Assembly: GCA_017411235.1 (NCBI GenBank)
Contig: JAFPMR010000223.1
Location: 1-11,224, forward strand
Source of the DNA: Bacilli bacterium
GTDB lineage: Bacteria > Bacillota_I > Bacilli_A > RF39 > UBA660
Length of the DNA: 11,224 bases
Reading direction: 5' to 3'
Positions 5,678 through 11,224 of this stretch are shown piece by piece. Made by a program: the position numbers and the translations under genes. The notes under the pieces are model-generated. The model was not told the DNA's origin. It did no database searches and saw only the letters and a program-made list of their open reading frames with translations. Each line of letters opens with the position of its first letter. The first letter of the stretch is position 1.

Positions 5678-8617
5678 TTATCCCTCCAGTTTAACGCTGA
5701 CTAGCTTAGAAACACCTGATTCTTGCATTGTAATACCATATAAAGAATCTGTATATTCCATTGTTTTCTTTTTATGAGTAATAATTATAAATTGACTTCT
5801 TTCTTTCTTAGAAACCAAATAATTACCAAATGCTGAAACGTTAGCATCATCTAATGCTGCTTCAACCTCATCTAAGATAACAAAAGGAACTGGTTTAACA
5901 TTAAGTATTGCAAACAATAAAGATATTGCTGTTAATGTTTTTTCTCCACCAGATAACAATGCTATAGAATTTAATTTCTTTCCAGGAGGTAAAGCACTAA
6001 TTTCAATACCAGTACTTAATAAATCATCCGGATTAGTTAATTCAAGTATACCTTCTCCACCCTTAAATAGAGTCTTAAATACAACACTAAATTCTTTTCT
6101 AATCTTTTCAAATGTATCTACAAATCTAGTTTTCATTATTTCATCCATTTCTTCAATAACAGACATCAAACTATTAATAGAAGATTCTAGATCATTTCTT
6201 TGATTAGTTAAGAAAGTATATCTTTCATTAATACGATTGTATTCTTGAATACTACCAGTATTAACATCTCCTAAACTCTTAACTTTAGCTTTAAGATTAT
6301 TAACTGTAATACGTGCCGTATCTTCTTCAATATCTAAGCTATATTCACTATGTGCTTTTTCATACGTTAAATTATAATCTTCATTTAATTCTAATAGTAA
6401 ATTATCTAATTTAACATCCATCTTACCAAGTTTAATTTCTTCAAGTTTTAATTCATTTTGTTTACTTGTAATCTCAGCATTAGCTTCTCTATACATTTTT
6501 TCAAGATTATTAATTTCATTAGTTAAATCGAATTTATCACTTTTTAACTTCTCTAACTCTTTTTCTAATTTTTCTTTTTGAGCTTCTTTTTCATAATAAT
6601 CATTTAAAATGTTTTCTAATTCTTTATCTAATTTATTATCTTTTTTATTCTTAACACCAGCAAGTTCATTATTCTTGCTATCAAAGTTCTTGTTTAAATT
6701 ATTAAGATTATTATTCTTAACATTAACTTGTTCAGTTAATAAAACAACATCTCTTTGACTAGTTTCTAATTCGTTAGCATTCTTGTCAATACTATCGTTA
6801 ATATCCTTTAAGCTTTCTTCTAACTTAGCTAGTTCTTCTTTTTTATTATTTAAAGATTTTTGTAATTCTTCTAACTCATATTTTTGGTTTAATACTCCAC
6901 TAGTAGTTTTTAAAGATCCACCAGTAATAGCACCACCAGCATATTGAACTTCACCAGCTAAACTAACAATCTTATATTTATAATTAATTAATTTACCAAC
7001 TTCATTTAAAGTATCAATATCTTTAACTACAATGACATTTCCTAATTGATTTAAGACAATACCACTATATTGATCATCATACTTAACTAAAGAAGCAGCA
7101 GTCCCAACAAAGCCATCTAAATGTTTAATCTTTTCTAAATCTTCATATAAAACATTTCTTGGCTTAATAATTGAAATTGGAAAGAATGTAGCTCTACCTA
7201 GTTTGTTTTCCTTTAAATACTCGATTGCTGTTTTAGCACTCTTTTCGTTATCTACTACTACAACATTCATTTGAGCACCTAAAGAAACATCTATAGCAGT
7301 AACATACTTTTCAGGTACTTCTATTAATTTACTTAATACCCCATGAATACCCTTTAATCTAATATTACTTAAGACATTTCTAACACTATAAGGTAACTTA
7401 GTATCATTATTAATATTCTCATTTAAAATATCAATTTTATTAGTCAAAACAAGTATTTCTTTATTTAAATTATTAATCTTATCTAATGTTTTATTTCTTT
7501 CATCTTTTTTATCTTCATTAATCTTGATTAATTCCATACTATGTAATTGTTTAACTTCTAGATTACTTTGTAATTCTTTTAATTCATTCTTTGAAGCTTC
7601 AATTGAATTAGTTAAGGATAATACCTCTTCTTGTAGTGTGAACATACTTAACTGTAGTTTATTATCATCAACTTCATATTTCTGTCTTTCAATAGTAATC
7701 TTTTTCTTACTATCTAACTCTGCAAGTTCATTATTTAATTCAACTAATAAATAATTCTTATTATCTATTTCTTCATCTAATTTTAAACCATCAAGTTTTA
7801 ACTTTTCTACTCTCGAAGTATCAGTATCATTAATTAATGTAATTCTTTCTAAATCACTAGTAAGATATTTTACTCTTTCTTGAACTTTATTATATTCGAG
7901 ATTGATATTTTCTATATCATGAGCAATTAAAGCTATTTCAATATTAGTTAATTGTTCTTTATAATCTAAATATTTTTGAGCTTTTTCACTTTGTTCTTTT
8001 AATGGCTCTAAAGAAACCATTAATTCATCGATTAAAAGATTAACTCTTTCTAAATTCTCATTAGTTCTCTCTAACTTACGATATGATTCTTCTTTTCTTT
8101 TTTTATACTTTAAAACACCAGCAGCTTCTTCAAATATTACACGTCTTTCTTCTGGTTTACTATTAACTATATCAGCAACAGCACCTTGACTAATAATATT
8201 AAAAGATTCTTTACCAGCACCACTGTCTAAAAATAAATCAGTTATATCTTTAAGTCTTACTCTAGAATTATTAATATAGTATTCATTTTCACCAGTTCGA
8301 TAAACACATCTCTTAACTTCAACTTCATTAAATTCACTATTTAAGTAATGATCTGTATTATCAAAAGTTAAACTAACCCATGCTCTTGATTGCGGACCTC
8401 TAGACTTAGAACCAGCAAAAATAACATCACTCATGCTATTATCTCCACGCAAAGCTTTAACAGATTGCTCTCCTAAAACCCAACGAACAGCATCAACTAT
8501 GTTACTTTTACCACTACCATTAGGTCCAACAACACCAGTAATACCTGGGTTGATATCTAATTCCGTTTTCTCAGCAAACGACTTAAACCCATTGCACCTA
8601 ATACACTTTAAATACAT
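5678..8617 (-). CDS. smc: Chromosome segregation/condensation protein SMC (short-armed)
   Basis: A 979-residue SMC ATPase with all head motifs: Walker A GPNGSGKSN (31-39), the Q-loop region ISQGAVADIV (142-151), the ABC signature LLSGGEKTLTA (887-897), Walker B FVILDEVEAALDD (912-924) and the switch histidine in ITHKK (H948). The hinge spans about 408-570 and ends with the conserved GGAITGGSL. The coiled coils are about 170-405 and 575-815. The usual bacterial SMC is about 1150-1190 residues, so each arm is shorter by roughly 100 residues; Mycoplasma SMC proteins have a similar reduced length. No frameshift or missing motif is seen, so it should work as a dimer with ScpA and ScpB, which are not encoded here. 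It starts eight bases after the rnc stop with AGGTG five bases before the ATG, and is followed by a coupled small gene. Confidence 0.97.
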   Translation of the reverse strand: MYLKCIRCNGFKSFAEKTELDINPGITGVVGPNGSGKSNIVDAVRWVLGEQSVKALRGDNSMSDVIFAGSKSRGPQSRAWVSLTFDNTDHYLNSEFNEVEVKRCVYRTGENEYYINNSRVRLKDITDLFLDSGAGKESFNIISQGAVADIVNSKPEERRVIFEEAAGVLKYKKRKEESYRKLERTNENLERVNLLIDELMVSLEPLKEQSEKAQKYLDYKEQLTNIEIALIAHDIENINLEYNKVQERVKYLTSDLERITLINDTDTSRVEKLKLDGLKLDEEIDNKNYLLVELNNELAELDSKKKITIERQKYEVDDNKLQLSMFTLQEEVLSLTNSIEASKNELKELQSNLEVKQLHSMELIKINEDKKDERNKTLDKINNLNKEILVLTNKIDILNENINNDTKLPYSVRNVLSNIRLKGIHGVLSKLIEVPEKYVTAIDVSLGAQMNVVVVDNEKSAKTAIEYLKENKLGRATFFPISIIKPRNVLYEDLEKIKHLDGFVGTAASLVKYDDQYSGIVLNQLGNVIVVKDIDTLNEVGKLINYKYKIVSLAGEVQYAGGAITGGSLKTTSGVLNQKYELEELQKSLNNKKEELAKLEESLKDINDSIDKNANELETSQRDVVLLTEQVNVKNNNLNNLNKNFDSKNNELAGVKNKKDNKLDKELENILNDYYEKEAQKEKLEKELEKLKSDKFDLTNEINNLEKMYREANAEITSKQNELKLEEIKLGKMDVKLDNLLLELNEDYNLTYEKAHSEYSLDIEEDTARITVNNLKAKVKSLGDVNTGSIQEYNRINERYTFLTNQRNDLESSINSLMSVIEEMDEIMKTRFVDTFEKIRKEFSVVFKTLFKGGEGILELTNPDDLLSTGIEISALPPGKKLNSIALLSGGEKTLTAISLLFAILNVKPVPFVILDEVEAALDDANVSAFGNYLVSKKERSQFIIITHKKKTMEYTDSLYGITMQESGVSKLVSVKLEG

Positions 8618-8625
8618 AACATCAC

Positions 8626-9276
8626 CTAAACCTTAGCTTGTTTGTTATATGCATCCAAAGCAGCCATTTGTTCAGCTTCTTTTTTGCTCTTGCCGCTTCC
8701 TCTTCCATAAACGATATTATCTATAACAACTTCTACATCAAACTTCTTATCATGAGCAGGACCGCTTTCACCAATAATGCGATATTCTAAAGATTTTTTA
8801 GTTGTTTGAACTAGTTCTTGTAACTTACTCTTATAATCAGTTGAGAATATACTATGATTTTCAACGCAAGGTATAACAACTTGTTCAAATAAATGACGTG
8901 CTGCATCTAGTCCTTGATCCAAATAAATGCAACCCATAATACTTTCAAAAATATCAGCAATAATAGTTTCATTAATATTATTAAGTTGGCCATGACCTAC
9001 TCTAATATATGGAACATAATTAAGTTCTTCAGCATACTTAGCACAAGCATTTTCACAAACATAACTTGCTCTAGTCTTACTCATCTCTCCCTCAGTTAAT
9101 TCCATATTATTATATAAATAATCACTCATTAGAATTTGTAATACTGCATCACCTAAAAACTCTAATCTTTCATAGTTCTTACAATCATGTTCATTAGAAT
9201 AAGAAGAATGAGTTAATGCTTGCAATAACAAATCTTTATTATTAATCTTAATACCGAATTTTTCTAGAAAATCCAT
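8626..9276 (-). CDS. rnc: Ribonuclease III
   Basis: A 216-residue RNase III with the signature NYERLEFLGDAVL at 35-47. By alignment to the E. coli enzyme, metal and catalytic residues are E36, E39, D43, D108 and E111. A double-stranded RNA-binding domain follows at about 146-214, ending in GSGKSKKEAEQMAALDAY. It cleaves double-stranded RNA, as in rRNA precursor processing. The ATG at 9276 is chosen: AAGGTG lies six bases upstream, whereas the in-frame ATG at 9294 overlaps the -10 promoter box and would not be transcribed in full. Length is slightly below the common 225-250. It is the first gene of the unit with smc, an order common in Bacillota. Confidence 0.97.
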   Translation of the reverse strand: MDFLEKFGIKINNKDLLLQALTHSSYSNEHDCKNYERLEFLGDAVLQILMSDYLYNNMELTEGEMSKTRASYVCENACAKYAEELNYVPYIRVGHGQLNNINETIIADIFESIMGCIYLDQGLDAARHLFEQVVIPCVENHSIFSTDYKSKLQELVQTTKKSLEYRIIGESGPAHDKKFDVEVVIDNIVYGRGSGKSKKEAEQMAALDAYNKQAKV

Positions 9277-9282
9277 AACTAT

Positions 9283-9289
9283 CACCTTT
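9283..9289 (-). promoter_or_regulatory. Ribosome binding site deciding the rnc start
   Basis: AAAGGTG on minus, six bases before the ATG at 9276. It has the same AGGTGATA form as the sites of obgE and the 215-residue gene. It follows the predicted transcript start so closely that the leader is only about ten bases. Confidence 0.7.
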
Positions 9290-9292
9290 TCC

Positions 9293-9301
9293 ATTATACC
9301 A
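9293..9301 (-). promoter_or_regulatory. Extended -10 promoter of rnc-smc
   Basis: TGG followed by a perfect TATAAT on the minus strand. A weak -35 candidate TTAGTA lies 18 bases upstream (9317-9322). The predicted start of transcription is near 9286. Confidence 0.6.
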
Positions 9302-9379
9302 AATTATTGCAATATTTACTAAACTAATTTTTTGTAGTAGAATTATTATATCAAAAATATTAAAAACAAGGAGATATAT

Positions 9380-10258
9380 ATGAAAAAAAACATTATAATT
9401 TTATTACTAATAAGTATCCTTACCCTAACCTTTGCAACAGGTTGTGATAACGATGAATTAAAGGGATCAAACATCAAAGTATCCGTATATCCTATCGAGT
9501 ATTTAATAACTAGTTTATATGATATAGAAGAAAGTAATTACACAATATCAAGTATTTATCCTAACGGAACAGACATCAAAGAATATGAACTAACAGATAA
9601 ACAATTATCAGATTATGCAAAATCTACTACATTATTTGTTTATAATGGTTTATCAAACGAAAAAGAAATAGCTAAAACATTAATAAATAAGAATAAAAAA
9701 ATCCAAATAATAGATGTATCTTATGGATTAAAATATCAATATGGAATTGAAGAATTATGGTTAAATCCAAATAACTTCTTAATGCTAGCGAATACAGTAA
9801 AAAGTGATTTAGAAGAATTAAGCTCATCTAAATATGCTGCTGATAAGATTGAAAAAAAATATGCTGAACTAGAAGAAAATCTTACAACATTAGATGCTGA
9901 ATTAAGATCAATATCTAAAGTAGCAAACAATAAAGGAAAAAATACAATTATCATAGCTTATGATGCCTTTGGTTTCTTAGAAAAATATGGTTTCAATATT
10001 GTAAACATTTCTCAAGAAAACAATATAACATCATCAATAAAAAATAGATTTAAAGATAAAACATACAAATATATCTTCGTAGCTAAGAATGAAGATGTAT
10101 CAGATAGTATTAAAGACTTAGTTGATAATTATGGAGCAGAATTAGTAGAAATAGATACTATGACTACTCTAACAGACAAACAAAAAACTAATAAAGAAAA
10201 TTATTTAACAATAATGAATGATTTCCTAACTACATTATCAAACTTAACATCAAAATAA
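9380..10258 (+). CDS. Lipoprotein of the zinc/manganese ABC solute-binding family (ZnuA/TroA fold) lacking the metal-ligand histidines
   Basis: A 292-residue exported lipoprotein. The signal peptide has a KK start, a hydrophobic core at 5-18 and a lipobox ATGC with the lipidated Cys22. Landmarks of the ZnuA/TroA family (cluster A-I) are recognisable: VSVYPIEYLITSL, PNGTDIKEYELT (family PxGxDPHxYEPT), LFVYNGLSNE, ELWLNPNN (family PHxWLDP), AYDAFGFLEKYGF (family HDAFGYFxxxYGL) and VEIDT near D259. At the three positions where the family has metal-binding His, I read K67, E125 and Y194, and the whole protein contains no histidine. The acidic histidine-rich loop of zinc binders is also absent. 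It is unlikely to bind zinc in the normal way; an altered ligand or another role is possible. No permease or ATPase gene is adjacent. AAGGAG six bases upstream fixes the start. It is divergent from rnc and is the only plus-strand gene. Confidence 0.88.
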   Translation: MKKNIIILLLISILTLTFATGCDNDELKGSNIKVSVYPIEYLITSLYDIEESNYTISSIYPNGTDIKEYELTDKQLSDYAKSTTLFVYNGLSNEKEIAKTLINKNKKIQIIDVSYGLKYQYGIEELWLNPNNFLMLANTVKSDLEELSSSKYAADKIEKKYAELEENLTTLDAELRSISKVANNKGKNTIIIAYDAFGFLEKYGFNIVNISQENNITSSIKNRFKDKTYKYIFVAKNEDVSDSIKDLVDNYGAELVEIDTMTTLTDKQKTNKENYLTIMNDFLTTLSNLTSK

Positions 10259-10288
10259 AAAAGAATAACTAACGAGTTATTCTTTTTA
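10257..10288. terminator. Bidirectional terminator between convergent genes
   Basis: A 13-bp stem (AAAAAGAATAACT with AGTTATTCTTTTT) and a four-base loop, with T-runs on the far side in both directions. It ends the plus-strand lipoprotein gene and the minus-strand gene. The two stop codons lie 10 bases apart, one at the stem base and the other at the end of the stem and the loop. Confidence 0.85.
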
Positions 10289-10916
10289 TTATATTTGATA
10301 ATACTTTTTTCTTTTCTACAAAATGAACAAGTAAAGAATCACCTATCTTTGAAACTTCAAAATCTTTTAATTCTCCTTCAGGGTTAACTAAAGAAAATAA
10401 AGCATGAAGATTGTCATTTAAATACTTATTTAAATCAATATCCTTACTTTCAGATCTAATCATATAATATTCAGGTAAAGTGGTACTTCCGAAAACAACC
10501 TCACCATCTTCAAATAATATATTTTCATCATAAAATATCGGAATTCCATAAGTTAACATTCCTCTTTTAAAATTCATTAAATCTTGTAAATCTTCAACTT
10601 TATGTTGCTCATCCATTCTTCTTTTACCTAAAGACATTGGACTTTGAGTAAGAATAATCATTCTACTAAGAGTTAATATATCCCATCTAGCATTATCACT
10701 AAAATCAACAATATAAGGATTTCTGTCGATAATATTAGCAATATCCATATTAGTAATCTCAGTAAATTCTTCAGGAGAATGTTTTTCTCTACGATTCTTT
10801 CTAGCAACTAAGCCACCAAAGAAAACTGATCCATATCTATCAGCTAGATATTCAAGATCTCTCATTTGTACAAAACATCTCTTGATTCCTTGTTCATCTC
10901 TAATAATTATTTTCAT
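10269..10916 (-). CDS. Unrecognised 215-residue protein
   Basis: I do not recognise the family. It is soluble, with no signal peptide or membrane helix. A mixed N-terminal part (MKIIIRDEQGIKRCFVQMRDLEYLADRYGS) is followed by a basic stretch at 39-47, then a mostly helical middle with HKVEDLQDLMNFKRGML (105-121). The C-terminal half is beta-rich (PIFYDENILFEDGEVVFG, EVSKIGDSLLVHFVEKKK) and ends in the basic IIKRITR. The ATG at 10916 is chosen because AAAGGTG lies six bases upstream; the in-frame GTG at 10925 is part of that site. It stands alone with its own promoter and a shared terminator, between the lipoprotein gene and the tRNA gene. Codon use matches its neighbours, so there is no sign of recent transfer. 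Confidence 0.85.
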   Translation of the reverse strand: MKIIIRDEQGIKRCFVQMRDLEYLADRYGSVFFGGLVARKNRREKHSPEEFTEITNMDIANIIDRNPYIVDFSDNARWDILTLSRMIILTQSPMSLGKRRMDEQHKVEDLQDLMNFKRGMLTYGIPIFYDENILFEDGEVVFGSTTLPEYYMIRSESKDIDLNKYLNDNLHALFSLVNPEGELKDFEVSKIGDSLLVHFVEKKKVLSNIIKRITR

Positions 10917-10922
10917 CAGTAT

Positions 10923-10930
10923 CACCTTTC
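10923..10930 (-). promoter_or_regulatory. Ribosome binding site deciding the start of the 215-residue gene
   Basis: GAAAGGTG on minus, six bases before the ATG at 10916. The GTG at 10923-10925 inside it is in frame and could be mistaken for the start; it would add M-I-L, just as at obgE. Confidence 0.7.
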
Positions 10931-10956
10931 CTTTCTTGTTTTATTAAACGGGTTTT

Positions 10957-10985
10957 ACTCTACCATAAATGACTAAAAATGGCAA
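10957..10985 (-). promoter_or_regulatory. Promoter of the 215-residue gene
   Basis: TTGCCA (10980-10985) and TAGAGT (10957-10962) are 17 bases apart on minus, with TGG directly before the -10 box. The predicted start is near 10950, giving a leader of about 34 bases. Confidence 0.6.
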
Positions 10986-11020
10986 ATTTAAAGTACCTTT
11001 ACTTGACATTTTATTGCAGC

Positions 11021-11043
11021 AAAAAAAGTCCAAATGGACTTTT
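11021..11043 (-). terminator. Terminator of the tRNA-Ser gene
   Basis: A 9-bp stem (AAAAGTCCA with TGGACTTTT) and a two-base loop that would open to four, followed by seven U residues, ten bases after the CCA end of the tRNA. Confidence 0.85.
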
Positions 11044-11053
11044 AATTTCTACA

Positions 11054-11144
11054 TGGCGGAGCAGGAGAGATTTGAACTCTCGCGCCAGTTACCCGACCTA
11101 CACCCTTAGCAGGGGCGCCTCTTCAGCCTCTTGAGTACTGCTCC
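11054..11144 (-). tRNA. tRNA-Ser, anticodon GCU
   Basis: A class II tRNA of 91 bases, including an encoded CCA end. The acceptor stem GGAGCAG/CTGCTCC is perfect and followed by G73. The anticodon arm CGCCC-CTGCTAA-GGGTG gives anticodon GCT at 11108-11110 (plus orientation AGC), reading AGC and AGU codons. The long variable arm folds as GTCGG-GTAA-CTGGC, the hallmark of serine tRNAs, and the T arm is GAGAG-TTCAAAT-CTCTC. G73 also fits serine identity. It is a lone tRNA gene with its own promoter and terminator. Confidence 0.97.
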
Positions 11145-11164
11145 ATAACCAAGGTAACAAATAA

Positions 11165-11193
11165 ATTATAACCAATTATCTTCTCTTCGTCAA
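11165..11193 (-). promoter_or_regulatory. Promoter of the tRNA-Ser gene
   Basis: TTGACG (11188-11193) and a perfect TATAAT (11165-11170) with a 17-base spacer on minus, about 20 bases before the mature tRNA 5' end. Near-consensus strength, as expected for a stable RNA. Nothing recognisable lies between 11194 and the window end. Confidence 0.85.
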
Positions 11194-11224
11194 CTTCTTT
11201 TTAAGTTCATTTTGATTCTTTAAA

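Noticed and set aside
7524..7754. Plus-strand frame opposite the smc coiled coil, along with others at 8433-8636, 8914-9099 and a minus frame at 9736-9954
   Set aside because: All lie opposite well-supported genes and lack ribosome sites or family-like sequence.
9341..9350. TATTAT upstream of the lipoprotein gene as its -10 box
   Set aside because: The region is nearly all A and T and no -35 stands at 16-18 bases; the match is not better than background, although a promoter must exist in this gap.
1211..10287. The similar hairpins AAAGAATAAC/GTTATTCTTT near 1211 and 10258 as a dispersed repeat family
   Set aside because: Both are ordinary terminators; similarity covers only the short stem, loops and flanks differ, and AT-rich stems with A- and T-runs converge easily.
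11001..11010. TTGACA on the plus strand at about 11003-11008
   Set aside because: A perfect -35 hexamer, but there is no -10 box at the right distance and no plus-strand gene follows.

Overview
The window comes from an AT-rich, low-GC Gram-positive (Bacillota) chromosome, probably a small-genome or host-associated member of the Bacilli near Erysipelotrichales, RF39 or the Mollicutes; the exact lineage cannot be fixed from this piece. Pointers are the order rplU-prp-rpmA-obgE, ribosomal protein L27 with the cleavable N-terminal extension typical of Bacillota, Shine-Dalgarno sites of the AGGTG/GGAGG type, and an SMC protein with shortened arms. The genetic code looks standard: all ten tryptophans I checked are TGG, and radC ends in TGA.

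Layout from left to right. Positions 1-1167 (minus) hold the N-terminal 389 residues of a FAD-dependent dehydrogenase that runs off the left edge. Next, all on minus and read right to left, is the ribosomal cluster: a promoter and L21 leader (about 3495-3607), rplU, prp and rpmA, a terminator that abuts an extended -10 promoter, then obgE with its own terminator. Upstream of it lie an unrecognised 321-residue protein (3644-4609) and radC (4655-5344). Beyond them is the unit rnc-smc-86-residue protein (9276 down to 5416), driven by an extended -10 promoter and closed by a strong terminator. The only plus-strand gene is a lipoprotein of the zinc/manganese ABC-binding fold (9380-10258). It converges on an unrecognised 215-residue gene (10269-10916, minus) over a shared bidirectional terminator. 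At the right end a tRNA-Ser(GCU) gene sits alone with its own promoter and terminator.

Functionally, most of the window is core housekeeping. L21 and L27 belong to the 50S subunit, Prp trims L27, and Obg is a 50S assembly GTPase. RNase III processes structured RNA and SMC organises the chromosome. There is no mobile element, CRISPR array or phage gene, and no gene-free stretch above 300 bases. I see no wholly new system.

The points most worth a second look are the lipoprotein, which keeps the metal-binding-protein scaffold but has no histidine at all; the short-armed SMC with a small translationally coupled partner gene; the in-frame radC-TGA-unknown-gene junction; and the unusually tight packing, in which stop codons sit inside terminator hairpins and promoters overlap neighbouring genes.
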